Source: Aegilops tauschii subsp. strangulata (Eukaryota > Streptophyta > Magnoliopsida > Poales > Poaceae). Taken from it: a stretch of 64,000 nucleotides of DNA. The DNA lies in contig NC_053035.3 in the NCBI RefSeq assembly GCF_002575655.3, forward strand, positions 373,155,792 through 373,219,791. The letters run 5' to 3'. The notes beneath the pieces are model-generated. The model made no database searches. It was not told where the DNA came from and saw only the letters and a list, made by a program, of their open reading frames with translations. The position numbers and the translations under genes are program-made. Shown here piece by piece: positions 1 through 10,725 of this stretch (positions within the stretch are counted from its first letter, which is position 1; every line of letters begins with the position of its first letter).

Positions 1-785
1 CAACTGACGCTACACGGAACCAATTTATTGCGTGAGTCTCTAGCCGAAGTCGCCCTCTATATATTAATAGATGAACAAGTGCATGAATGCAACACATCAG
101 GGGTTAGCTCAAAAAAGGTCGTTAGCTCAATGACGGTCTGTCTAACTCACGCATCAAGATTGTCAATCACATTGGTGTGCTCCATTTCGTTGTAAGCCAT
201 AAAAAATTTGAATGATAACTAGTGATCTGAATGAATGAATAACACTGACGACCCCCTCTCATTAAGATATTACTTGCACTTGTAGCAAGAAATAGTTATT
301 TATTGATGCAAATATCGTTGTTTTCATATCCAATGGTTTTTGGGTTCCAGGAAATTATTTACATTCCAGGAAATTAGTCAAAGCATATCTATTAGCAAAA
401 TGCCCACTAACTAACTGCCCAAAGTAGAGTGCCAACACTAGTGCTTGTTATTCTCTCTTCAAACTTGTTTCTCAGTTTTGTAACACATATCTGAGCAACA
501 TCATCCCTTGCATATTATAGTGAAATTAAAACCAAATGTTACTCCAAGTAATTGCAACTTGTTAATTTGGTTTACATTTTCTGTTTTGTTTCATGTATAA
601 AGAAATCCCTAGTTTTGAAGGGTTGAAGTTGTTGCCATCGTATGTCCACAAGTGCATTGCTTTTTGAAAATGTGAAATGATAACTTCGTGTAGTTGATTA
701 TCTTCTTCTCAAAACTTCTTCTGCTATAATGTTGTATGATAATGTTGTAAGGGTAGTAATTGGTCTCTTCTGCTGCTTATCAGAG
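1..785. other. Non-coding stretch upstream of the B3 pseudogene
   Basis: AT-rich sequence without a convincing reading frame, repeat or promoter. It precedes the B3-domain pseudogene and probably belongs to the same CACTA body. A GTTAGCTCA motif near 104 and 123 resembles the array downstream of the pseudogene. Confidence 0.4.
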
Positions 786-1792
786 ATGGGGGGAGGCCGC
801 CACCGTAGGCTTCGCTCTGGCACACCGGAGTACGAGTTGGATGCTTTCAAGTTCTTCAGTATCATACTTGGGACTTCCTCCGGTAGGCAGGTATATAAAA
901 GGAGAGATCTCCCCTTAACCCATCTCATTATGATAATTCTGCTGTTTGCTACCTCACTCCTTGTCCCAAACTGCAGAGGCTGCCTGACACTTTTATGAAG
1001 ATGGTAGACGGCCATCAGCCAAAGAATGTGAAGTTGCGACAGGCCGACAGCGGGCTTCGCAGGCATTGGGACGTGGAGTTGGTGATCAGGTATGGCCACA
1101 TGTACCTGTGTCGTGGCTAGGAGCAGTTCTACCGTGCCTACGACCTGCGGCACGTGTACTTCCTTCTCTTCAGGTACGATGGCGACGCCATGCTCACCGT
1201 GAAGGTGTTCAATACGGCTATGTGTCGCATGCGCTACCAGGACGATGATGATGCCAGTATGTTCTGCCTCTTCTTCCTCTACATTTGGCTTTGTCTCACA
1301 TCGATTGTTAACGGTCATTGTTGCATTTGGTCAGGCAATGGGAGCAGCAGCAGCGACTCTGGCTACAGCCAAAGCAGCAGTGACTCTGGCTACAGCAAAA
1401 GCAGCAGCGAGGATGATCCGGAATGGAGTGGGTAAGAAGAGGAGCAAAGTGGGGATGAGGAGGTGCTGGCTGACGATAGAAAAGAGATGGTGGTGGCTGA
1501 GGATGACCTAGCGATGGTGGTGGCTGACGATGGGCAAGAGATGGTGGTGGCTGACGATGGGCACGAGATGGTGGAGGGCGAGGATGACCTAGCGATGGTG
1601 ATGCCTGAAGATGGCCTCACGATGGTGGTGGTGCGTCACAATGACCTCACGATGGTGGTGGCACCGGCGATCCCACAGCCGGGCGACATGACCATGCCAA
1701 TTGTGGTAGAAGACTACATCCCACTGCCTCCACTGCCTCGCCGCTCTAGGCGCATCAGGATGATGAAGGAAAAGGAGAAGATGGAGGAGTGA
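786..1792 (+). pseudogene. B3 DNA-binding domain gene, three exons, two in-frame stops
   Basis: Three exons join in phase: 786-890, 977-1256 and 1335-1792, with GT/AG introns of 86 and 78 bp. The product would be about 280 residues. Exons 1 and 2 form one B3 domain: FKFFSIIL and SSGRQ at its start, then VKLRQ, RHWDVEL, and FLLFRYDGDAML at its end. B3 domains bind DNA in plant transcription factors, so a nuclear role is expected for the ancestor. Exon 3 encodes a Ser/Gly/Tyr-rich stretch, then an acidic imperfect repeat (EDDLAMV, ADDGQEMV) and a short basic end. Two stops break it: TAG at about 1120, where the conserved GW tryptophan of B3 domains is expected, and TAA at about 1433 in exon 3. 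Intact splice sites and frame elsewhere suggest recent decay. It lies in a CACTA transposon, so capture is likely. Confidence 0.75.
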
Positions 1793-2590
1793 ACTATGTC
1801 AGGTATGTCAGATCTCCAAAATGATCTAGACTTAGCTTTGTTTCCTCCAAAATGACATAAGTTAGCTCTAATATGCTAAGTTATCTCTAATATGCTTAGT
1901 TTCCTAGGTTTGCTCAATAATGACATACACTTGGCTTACTTGTATGGCATAATTATGCTTAGTTAACTCAAAAATGGCATAATTAGTTAAGTTAGCTCCA
2001 AAATGACCCATTTAACATAGGTTAGCTCCAATATGATGCATTTTACCTAGGTTAGCTCCAAAATTACCAAGTTTACCTAGGTTAGCTCTAATATGATCCA
2101 TTTTAGCTAGGTTAGCTCCAAAATTACTTATGTTAGCACAAAAATGACCTATACTTACCTTATTTTCCTCCAAATTGACATAATAAGCTTAGTTAGCTAA
2201 AATGGCATAATTACCTATGTAAGCTCTAAAATGACACAAATAAGGAATAAGAAGAAGAAAAACAAGGAAGAGGAGAAAAAGAAAGAATAGAAGAAGAAAG
2301 AGAAGAAAAAGAAAGACTAAAAGAAGAAGAATGAGAAGGAAAAGGGTAAAAACCTTCTTCGTCTTCTTCTAGTCTTCTTCTTCTAGTCTTCTTCTTCTAG
2401 TCTTCTTCTTCTTCTTCTTCTTCTCCAAAATGACCTGAGTTAGCTCTAAGTTAGCTCTAATATGCTAAGTTACCTAGGTTAGCTCAATAAAGACCTATAC
2501 TTAGCTACTTTATATCAAAAATGGCATAATATGCTTAGTTCACTCAAAAATGGCATAATTAGCTAGGTTAGCTCCATTTTACCAAAGTAT
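1793..2590. repeat. Degenerate array of GTTAGCTC-type units
   Basis: A short motif close to GTTAGCTCCAAAATGACC recurs many times in one direction with irregular spacing and frequent small changes (for example AATATGCTAAG and TTTACCTAGG variants). It begins right after the B3 stop codon. Arrays of short repeats are common in CACTA subterminal DNA, where transposase binds, but I cannot show that function here. Interrupted by GAA/CTT-rich tracts. Confidence 0.7.
2236..2430. repeat. GAA-rich then CTT-rich microsatellite tracts
   Basis: Imperfect AAGAAG runs (about 2245-2350) are followed by imperfect TTCTTC runs (about 2355-2425). Together they form a large imperfect inverted repeat of trinucleotide tracts inside the GTTAGCTC array. 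A second CTT tract lies at about 2597-2695. Glutamate-rich frames predicted here are repeat translations. Confidence 0.8.
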
Positions 2591-3017
2591 GCTTACTTCT
2601 TCTTCTAGTCTTCTTCTTCTTCTTCTTCATTTTCTCCTTCTTCATTTTCTTCTTCTTCTTCTTCTTCTTCTTCTTCTAGTCTTCTTCTTCTAAAATTCTT
2701 GTTTCCCATTTTGCAGATTTCATTTAATTCCCGGAAGCTTGCATGGATGGAGTGCTTCTTTTCCCTTTCTGCTTTTATTTTATATCGATGAACTTGCATG
2801 GATGGAACTTGTTATATATGGATGGATGGATAGGTGTTGGATGAACAATGTGAAACTTTTGTAATATGTATGGATGGAACTATCTGTTGGTTATGTATGT
2901 ATATATGATGAAACTTGTGTGTTCGATATGTCTGCTGCGAAATTTGTGTGTTGAAACTTATGTGTTGAAACTTGTGTGTTTAAATTGAATGAATTTAAGA
3001 AAAAACAGAAAAACATG

Positions 3018-3453
3018 GGATATACAGAATCTTTGCCGTCCGCTGGCAGACGGCAAAGATCTTTGCCATAAGCCAGCAGACGGCAAAGATGCCATGTGAC
3101 AGCTACCCGTGCAACCTGGGGGCTGGCCTAATTGGTTACTTTGCCGTCTGCTGGCTGACGGCAAAGGTGCAATGGTCTTTGCCGTCCGCCATCGGACGGC
3201 AAAACGCACCGTTAACCCCCTAACGGCCATAAGCTGCCACATGTGCCGTCCAGGACCTTTGCCGTCCGCCAGCTGACGGCAAAGACCATTTTATCTTTGC
3301 CGTCCGCCAGCAGACGGCAAAGAAGCCTTCGACGTAGCCTATTCAGCCGGACATGTTGCCATCTGCTAATGGACGGCAAAGGCCTTTGCCATCCGCTGGG
3401 TATGCCTTTGCCGTCCGCCATGGCGTTCGGCAAAGTGCCTGATTCCTGTAGTG
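3018..3453. repeat. CACTA terminal and subterminal hairpin region
   Basis: About ten copies of a TTTGCCGTCCGCC core occur in both orientations, often as back-to-back hairpins such as CCGTCCGCC...GGACGGCAAA. The block finishes with the terminal CACTACAGGAATC (minus strand). Transposase-binding function is known for such regions in En/Spm elements and inferred here. Confidence 0.85.
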
Positions 3454-3915
3454 TCTAACAATCCCAAGTGGTGTGATGGTGTCTCTATTAGCAAGTTTAA
3501 TACTGACATCTATGTCTTCTATTTCAGCGGGTGCTATACCATTCATAATTTCTTGGTATAAGGTAAAGGGAATAGCACTCACGCTAGCACCTAAGTCACA
3601 TAAACCATGATAATAATGATCTCCTCTTTTGACTGAGACAACAGGCATGCCAACAACCGGTCTATGTTTATCTTTTTCATCGGGTTTGGCAATTCTAGCA
3701 GCTTCATCACAAAAGTAAATGACATGCCCGTCAATATTTTCTAATAGGAGATCTTTAACCATAGCAACACTAGGTTCCACTTTAATTTGTTTAGCAGGTT
3801 TAGGTGCTCTAATATTACTCTTGCGAACCACAGTTGAAACCTTAGCACGTTCCTTTTTCCTAACAGGGGAAGTTTTTTTTTCAATATAAGCAGTAGGCAC
3901 AACTGGATCAACATT

Positions 3916-5256
3916 CACTAGTAGAAAAGGGGCTTTTGTCCCGGTTGGTAAGGCCCTTTAGTCCCGGTTTTTGAACCAGGACTAAAGGGTCGTTACTAAT
4001 GCCTCTCCCCTTTAGTCCCGGTTCTTAGACGAACCGGGACTAAAGGCCGCGGCCACGTGGAGCTCCACCTTTAGTCCCGGTTGGTAACACCAACCAGGAC
4101 TAAAGGAAATTTTATGACTTTTTTTTGAATTTTTTTTTGAATTTCAAATTTCTGAATTATTTTAACCTCTAATCTCTAATCATCACCCCACATCACTGCT
4201 CAATTTATCCTCTAATCTCCAATCACCCCTCATCATTCAAAATCATCTAACTTCCCGAACGGTCACCCATCCTCCCACTCCCCCAGCCTGAGCACGCTTA
4301 ACTTCCGGGTTCTATTCTCCCTCGTTTCCAAGTCTGCACTTGTTGTTTTCCTGACAATAGTAAGATGTCAATCCTATTAACCCTCAGCAATTTTGCTTGA
4401 GCATGAAGTGACACATTTCACTGTTTGAGTTTGAAACTATTGTTTTGAAAAACAATAATTATTTAGTAACACTAATATTTCCTGAATAATTAGTTTGACC
4501 ATTGTTTGACCACAGTTTGACCAGATTTGACCAAAATTCAAAATAACTGAAATAATTATTTAGTAACACTAATATTCTAGAATAATTAGTTTGACCATTG
4601 TTTGACCATAGTTTGACCACAGTTTGAAATTTTTTCGATTTTTTCCACTCTAGATCTTAAAAGCCCCGTAACTTTTTTCTGTTAGGTTTTTGAGGATTTT
4701 GAAAATGTTTAACGGGGTTCCCCCCGTTAAATTCGGATGTAACTTTTCGAGTAGATGATTTTTCATATAAAAAACTTTTTCATCCGAGTTCGTATGCAAA
4801 AGTAATGCCCATTTTACAAATTCCAGAGAGATTTTGCAAATAAAGTCGAAATTCATATTTGTTAATTTTCCCAACAACTAGACCACATATCACATGGGAA
4901 ACTTTTTTTTTGACATTTCCATCATTTTCTTTTGTTTTTCTAAAACTGAAAATGCGGTCCACGGGGGGGGGGGGGGGGGGGGTAGAGTTTGAAAATGGGA
5001 CCTTTAGTACCGGTTCGTGCCATGAACCGGTACTAATGCCTCAAAGCCCATTAGTACCGGTTGGTGCCACCAGCCGGGACTAATGGGCATCGCACCCTTT
5101 AGTCCCGGTTCGTGGCACCAACCGGGACTAAAGGGCCCAGGTGAACCGGGACTAATGCCTTAGCCGCACGAACCGGGATAATTAGTCCCGGTTCGTGACT
5201 GAACCGGGAGTAATGTGAATACTGCCCTGTGACCAAAGCCCTGTTTTCTACTAGTG
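3916..5256. mobile_element. Complete non-autonomous CACTA element (1341 bp, TSD ATT)
   Basis: The left end is CACTAGTAGAAAA at 3916 and the right end is the inverse, TTTTCTACTAGTG, ending at 5256. A 3-bp duplication ATT flanks it (3913-3915 and 5257-5259). Subterminal regions carry hairpins of TTTAGTCCCGGTT paired with AACCGGGACTAAA. The interior is AT-rich with GTTTGACCA repeats and has no transposase frame, so it is a deletion derivative moved in trans. It interrupts a retrotransposon gag-protease frame, which can be followed across the duplication. Confidence 0.92.
4962..4982. repeat. Poly-G run of about 20 bases
   Basis: An uninterrupted G tract inside the small CACTA. Its length is prone to polymerase slippage and to assembly error. 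Confidence 0.9.
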
Positions 5257-5350
5257 ATTGTAAATTATAGTTTCATCCTTAGCTATGACCGATTCTTTAA
5301 TTTCTTATTTAGTAGGGGGATGATATTTGAACCACTTCTCCTTAGGGAGA

Positions 5351-6922
5351 TGATACGTCTCCAACGTATCTATAATTTTGTATTGTTCCATGCTATTATA
5401 TTATCTGTTTTGGATGTTTTATATGCATTAATATGCTATTTTGTATTATTTTTGGGACTAACCTACTAACCTAGAGCCCAGTGCCAGTTTTTGTTTTTTC
5501 CTTGTTTTGAGTTTAACAGAAAAGGAATATCAAGTGGAGTCCAAATGGAATAAAACTTTTGCGATGATTTTTCTTCGACTAGAAGACACCCATGGGATTT
5601 GGGAGGGAAGTCAGAAGAGTCCCCGAGGAGGCAACAAGCCTCTAGGGCGTGCCCCAGGGGGCGCCCCCTGGCTTGTGCCCCCCGAGAGTCCACCGACCTC
5701 GTCCTCAGCTCTATAAATCCTCAAATATTCCCAAACCATCAGAGGCATCCACAAAAATACTTTCCACCGCGGCAACCCTCTGTCCGTGAGATCCCATCTT
5801 GGGGCCTTTTCCGGCGATCTGCTGGAGCGGGATTCGATCACAAAGGGCATCTAGATCAACCCTATTGCCCTTCCGATGAAGCGTGAGTAGTTTACCACAG
5901 ACCTACGGGTCCATAGCTAGTAGCTAGATGGCTTCTTCTCTCTCTTTGATCCTCAATACCATGTTCTTCTCAATGTTATTGGAGATCTATGTAATATTCT
6001 TTTGCGGTGTGTTTGTCGAGATCCGATGAATTGTGGATTTATGATCAGATTATCTATGAATATTATTTGAATCTTCTCTGAATTATTATATGTATGATTT
6101 GATATCTTTGTATTTCTCTTCGAATTATCAGTTTGGTTTGGCCAACTAGATTGGTTTTTCTTGCAATGGGAGAGGTTCTTAGTTTTGGTTTCAATCTTGC
6201 GGTGTCCTCACCCAGAGAGATAGTAGGGGTAGCGAGGCATGTATTGTATTGTTGCCATCAAGGATAAAAAGATGGGGTTTTCATCATATTGCTTGAGTTT
6301 ATCCCTCTGCATCATGTCATCTTACTTAAGGCGTTACTCTGTTCTTATGAACTTAATACTCTAGATGCAGGCAGGAGTCGGTCAATGCGTGGAGTAATAG
6401 TAGTAGATGCAAAATCGTTTCGGTCTACTTGACACAGACGTGATGCCTATATTCATAATCATTGCCTTGGATATCGTCATAACTTTGCACTTTTCTATCA
6501 ATTGTTCGACAGTAATTTGTTCACCCATCGTATGTTTTCTTTCAAGAGAGAAGCCTCTAGTGAAACCTATGGCTCCCGGGTCTATTTTCCATCATATATT
6601 TTCAGTTATGTAAACCAAAAAACACAAAAAATACCTTGCTGCAATTTATTTGTTCTTATTTTGTTTTACATTTTAGTAATCTTTTATATCTATCTCTATC
6701 AGATCTCCGCATTGCAACTGACCGCGAAGGGATTGACAACCCCTTTATCGCATTGGGTGCAAGTGGTTGATTGGTTGTGTAGGTGCATAGATTGGAGACT
6801 CTCTTGTACCTCCTACTGGATTCTTATCTTGGTTCTCTAACTGAGGGAAATACTTATCTCTACTTTGCTGCATCACCCTTTCCTCTTCAATGGAAAAATC
6901 AACGCAAGCTTAAGAAGTAGCA
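5351..6922 (+). repeat. 5' LTR of an Athila-like retrotransposon (1572 bp)
   Basis: Starts TGATACGTCTCCAACG and ends GTAGCA, followed after 11 nt by a tRNA-Asp primer site. It is clearly homologous along its whole length to the LTRs at 55170 and 58854, but more diverged from them than they are from each other. The start and end follow the TG...CA rule and those other copies. The bases before it (GGAGA, 5346-5350) would be the target duplication, but the right end of this element is not present. Confidence 0.85.
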
Positions 6923-6933
6923 GGAAGAATTTC

Positions 6934-6951
6934 TGGCGCCGTAGCCGGGGA
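6934..6951 (+). promoter_or_regulatory. Primer-binding site, tRNA-Asp type
   Basis: TGGCGCCGTAGCCGGGGA matches the complement of the plant tRNA-Asp 3' end with one change (GTA for GTT). It would prime minus-strand DNA synthesis. It sits 11 nt after the LTR end, the same spacing as in the elements at 20732 and 58854. Confidence 0.85.
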
Positions 6952-7182
6952 AGTCTACATCAAGCCTACCAAGTACCCATCATAAACTCTCATCTCTTGC
7001 ATTACATTATTCGCCATTTGCCTCTGGTTTTCCTCTCCCCCACTTCTAAAATGATTTTTAGAAAAAAATACAAAAAGATTTGCCTTTTTATTTGCCTTCT
7101 TTCCGTTTGCTTTTATGTCTTACTTGGCTCGTTTTGCATGGTATAATTGTGTGTTTATTGAAAATGAGAAACAAAAGGTTTT

Positions 7183-8556
7183 ATGGATCCACTTAAAGTT
7201 TTCTACTTGGATCATCTTCGATCCATAGGTGCTCGTGCTGAAACCCCAACTAGTTTAGTTGAGGGAAAATCTTTAGATGAGCATGCTCATTTTGTGCGTC
7301 ACCGTTTGTCTGAAATAGGGACACTCTTATGGAATCAAATAAATTGTTTGCTATGTTATGCTTGGAATCTTTGTGAACATTGTGATTTTACGTGTTGCTC
7401 TAAGAACCCTAAAAAACCCCTTCCCTACCCATGTGAGTTTAATGATAATGAAATTTTATCTTCTTATGAAAAGGGTGTTTATAGTTGCTATGATATCGAA
7501 CAAATTGAAGAACCTGTTGCTTTTCAGGGTGCTTATGAAGTTGCTTCTTTGATTGAAAAGTATGATATTACTCTCTACAAATCTGAAAATTTTGACATAC
7601 TTCAATATTGCTATGAAAACTATGCTCATAATGCTTATGTTAAGGAATTTATTAAGAGAATGACCGTTGCTTTGGAAGAAAATAATGATATGCATGAATC
7701 TATAGAGAATTATGATTCCGTTGATTAGATTGAAATACCCCTTAATGAACATGATGCTTGCTATTCTTATGGCCATGATGCCAATATTTATGGAGATGAA
7801 TTTGCTATAGTTCCTTATGTTAAACATGAGATTATTGCTATTGCACCCATACTAGATAGTTCCTTGAATCAAAAGCATGATTGCAATGATGTTATTATAA
7901 ATTATATTAATGTCAGTTGTGCTAAAAATATGCAAAACCCTAAGATTGGGGATGCTAGTTTTGACATGTCCACTACATATTGCAATTGCAATGATCATTA
8001 TTGGGGTGATTCTTCTTATGATCTTCAAAATTTATTTTAGCCTCATGATAATAATGTTCGCAATAATATTGAAAGTGGATTTGGAAGAGTGTCAACTTTA
8101 GGAAATAATGATCCCACTACTTTTGAGTTTGATCAATCTTATGAAATTTTTGATAAAAGTGGGTTTGGAGAGATCATGACTTTACTTGATAACCCCACTA
8201 TTTTGGAAGAGTGTCAACTTTGCATCCATGTGGATCATGAAGAGAATATTTTATGTGATAGTTATATTGTTGAATTTGATTATGATCCTACATGTAATTA
8301 TTATGAGAGAGGAAAATATGGTTGTAGAAATTTTCAAGTTACTAAATTACCTCTCGTTATGTTGAGATTGCTATTGTTTCTTCTTTCTTCCTTGCATATG
8401 CTAGATCTTGCTTGTCTTGCTAATTTGTTTACCTATAAAATGCCTATGCATAGGAAGTTTGTTAGACTTAGATGTGATTTTCACATGCTATATGATGCTC
8501 TCTTCGTTTCAATTGCTATCTTTCATGTGAGCATCATTAATATTATCAATGCCTAG
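7183..8556 (+). pseudogene. Retrotransposon-borne ORF of unknown function, two amber stops
   Basis: One frame of 458 codons from the ATG at 7183 to the stop at 8554-8556, with TAG codons at 7726 and 8038. It is homologous to the frame at 22384-23727: shared blocks include TCCS, FNDNE, the EQIEE/VAF region, YENYAHN against YANYEFN, and near the end PTCNYYE and MPMHRK. It is not a recognisable Gag: no Retrotrans_gag block, zinc knuckle, protease or reverse transcriptase motif is visible. Composition is rich in Asp, Tyr, Cys and His, with a hydrophobic stretch near the C-terminus. Position directly after the leader suggests it replaces gag-pol in a non-autonomous element. Function unknown. Confidence 0.7.
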
Positions 8557-9061
8557 CTAAAAGCACTACGAAAAAAAGACACATCCATGACATTTTGGGC
8601 CGAACGTTTTTTCTGTCATGCTTATGACACTTCTATGACGATAATTGTGACAAAACCCGGTATCATAATTGATGTGGTGGGCTCCTACTTCTATGACAAA
8701 AAATCATGATAGAAAATGGGATTTTTGTCCTGCATGACATTCTTTGGGCCATCCATGACGGAAAAAACCATGGTCAAAGCGAGGGCGAGGAAAATATCGG
8801 GGAGTTCCCAGTTACAGTGGGAGGTCGGGGGGCCGAGCGATGCACGTTTCTCTCGTACATGTATGCGCGTGGGTGCGAGGCGTTGGGCACTAACTGAACC
8901 CGAGCGAGGCGTTCGCCTACTGAACCCGAGCAATTGCACTGCAGGCTACGCGTTACTGAATCCGAGCGGTCGATCGATGGCTGTTAACATAACCCGATCA
9001 AGCGATTCCTTCATTCGCTACTGCTGCTAACTGAAGCCGATCGAACCTGCTGCCTCCTTCC

Positions 9062-9470
9062 CTCGATGAACAGTGAGCGTTGTTGGGGGTTGGATGAACA
9101 GTTCCCGATGGGGGGTTGGATGAACAGGACCCCGATCGATCGAGCCGGTTGGGCTTGGATGAACAGGATCCCATGGAGGGCTGGATGAACAGGACCCCAT
9201 GGAGGGAAGGTTGAACAGTAGTCGGTCGAGGGCTGGTTGATCAGTAGCCGGTGGAGGGCTGGATGAACAGTAGCCCATGGAGGGTTGGTTGAACAGGATC
9301 TCGTGGAGAGGGCTGGTTGAATAGTAGCTGGTGGAGGAGCGATGGAGGCTGGATGAACAGGAGTCCGTGGATGAACAGTCGCAGGTGGAGGCTGGAGGAG
9401 GTCGACGGTGGATGAACAGTAGCCCGTGGAGGCAGTCGACGGTGGAGATGAACAGTATCCCATGGAGTCC
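9062..9470. repeat. Irregular tandem array of GGATGAACAG units
   Basis: More than a dozen copies of GGATGAACAG or GGTTGAACAG recur at roughly 25-40 bp intervals, joined by GTGGAGGGCT-like linkers. Weaker copies (CCGATGAACA) continue to about 9840 beside repeated CGGTACGCCA blocks at about 9475, 9560 and 9640. Long minus-strand frames across it are translations of the repeat. A transposase-binding role is possible but untested. Confidence 0.8.
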
Positions 9471-10329
9471 CGTTTGCGGTACGCCACACCCCTCCCGATG
9501 AACAAGACCCCCGTTTCGACCGTAGCGCTCCAACACAAGTCCGTTTCCTCCGTTTTGTGGTACGCCACACCCCTCCCGATCAACAGGACCCTGTTTAGAC
9601 CGTAGGAGGTCCAAGAGAAGTCTGTTTCCTTCGTTTTGCGGTACGCCAGACCCCTCCCGATGAACAGGATCCCGTTTCGACCGTGGCCAGTCGAACACAA
9701 GGCCGTTTACTCCGTTCTGCGATACGCCAGGCCTCGTTTCCATCGGCTGTCCCGTCCAAGCCGGTTGGCTCGCGATGAACACGACGACGCATTCCGTTCC
9801 GACCCAGCCGGTTGGCTTCCCATGAACACGACGACGATGTTGTTTCTCCGTTCCGACCCAGCCATGTACACGAGCCCTGGCCGTACGTATGCGTGAGTAG
9901 GCGTTCAAGACCCCACCCGTATGTACATACGTGGCCGTATTTTCTTTCTTCCACCCTGGCTGTACGTACGTGTACATGCTACGTCCGAGCCTCTACTACG
10001 ACACGTTCCCTTCCTTACACGGCCATGCTTCATCGCTGCAGCCTGCAGACAGACCAATCGACCAGGATGTACGTACACGTTCGCGACCAGAATGACAACA
10101 CTACATACACTTCGACCAGGTGTGTCCTGACTATCAGGAACTTCCTTGCATGCGAAGATGTAGCTGGTGGGTCCCAGCAGTTAGGGGGGAAACGTTTTTT
10201 TCGCAAAATACAGTGGCCCGTCCGGTGGGTCCCTGGTGTCAGGTGGAGGAATCATTATTTTGCGCGTAATAAGGAGGCACTTCCTTGCTGCAGCCGTGGA
10301 CCCAACTGTCAGCCTCTCCATCTACAGTA

Positions 10330-10725
10330 CTATTCCGATGGAAGTCGTTCCTTGACCACGTTGACCACACCGCGCCGAGAGCACCAGGGTGGTGGACGAC
10401 GGTGAGGCCTAGGAAGGGGACGACGCGGAGCTGGGGAAGACGCGGTAGTGGAAGCCCACGCAGAGGGGAGTACGAGGGTTCACTGGTTCGGCTGTGGTGT
10501 GAGGCTGTCGTCGCTGCAGAATAATAGGGGGTGTGGGTGAGTAGAGGGATGCCCTGGCCAGCGGTGGGAGTAGTAGGGGGCGGTGAGGCCTGCGCAGCAG
10601 CACAGCCGGCCACGGGAGGCGGGAGTAGGCCGTCCCGCCGGTGCTGGATTTGGCGGCTGGAGCAAGAAGATCAGAGATTGAAGAAACACGACGGCCGTTG
10701 GATTGACATCCAACGGTTACGTCTG
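10330..10725. repeat. Duplicated GC-rich segment, copy 1
   Basis: Contains TTGACCACGTTGACCAC, a GC-rich centre, and an end reading AAGAAACACGACGGCCGTTGG. The same order of blocks recurs at 11510-11760. No credible gene was found; short frames on both strands are low-complexity Pro/Ala/Arg. Confidence 0.6.

Larger units (their letters stand above)
1..3453. mobile_element. CACTA transposon, right part (left end outside window)
   Basis: The segment ends at 3453 with the inverted form of a CACTA terminus: read on the minus strand it starts CACTACAGGAATC. Next to it are many short inverted copies of a TTTGCCGTCCGCC motif, typical of CACTA subterminal regions. The following bases TCT (3454-3456) would be the 3-bp target duplication; the matching left copy is outside the window. 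Immediately beyond, an aspartic-protease reading frame of a retrotransposon resumes, so the CACTA inserted into that element. That everything from base 1 belongs to one CACTA is inference; the terminus is certain, the leftward extent is not. Confidence 0.7.
3457..5350 (-). pseudogene. LTR-retrotransposon gag-protease fragment (Athila-like), split by CACTA
   Basis: Read on the minus strand, a frame runs from about 5348 to 5260 (FKYHPPTK, one in-frame stop, then KDETIIYNVDPVV) and continues after the 3916-5256 CACTA from 3912 down to 3457. It contains CDLGASVSAIP, the D-L-G-A-S active-site motif of retroviral-type aspartic proteases, with a basic linker before it (KKERAKV, KSNIRAPKP). The protease would release Gag and Pol products of the element. 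Both ends are cut: the CACTA at 3453 removes the C-terminal side and the LTR at 5351 removes the N-terminal side. No reverse transcriptase is visible. Confidence 0.8.
6923..8563 (+). mobile_element. Internal part of the element starting at 5351 (truncated)
   Basis: Contains the primer site, a leader of about 230 bp, and one long damaged frame (7183-8556). Shortly after the stop codon the element is cut at 8563 by a CACTA terminus. The expected 3' non-coding part, polypurine tract and 3' LTR are not found in the window, so the element was truncated or rearranged after the CACTA insertion. Confidence 0.8.

Noticed and set aside
698..1318. Minus-strand frame of 206 codons over the B3 exons
   Set aside because: It is a shadow of the plus-strand B3 exons and has no domain of its own.
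2605..2799. Glutamate-rich minus-strand frame
   Set aside because: Translation of a CTT/GAA tract.
3018..3453. CRISPR-like repeats or a microRNA precursor
   Set aside because: The repeats are inverted, irregular and end in a CACTA terminus in a plant genome; they are subterminal transposon hairpins.
3469..3918. CDLGAS motif as a host pepsin-like protease
   Set aside because: The sequence context (basic Gag linker, VVGMPVVSVKRG before the motif) is that of a retrotransposon polyprotein.
6934..6951. tRNA-Asp gene pieces at 6934, 22271, 60436 and 60505
   Set aside because: Each is only the 18-nt complement of the tRNA 3' end at the position of a primer site; no cloverleaf surrounds it.
9011..9977. 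Long minus-strand frames up to 316 codons
   Set aside because: They are translations of the GGATGAACAG array (repeated LFIQP-type residues) without domain or splice support.
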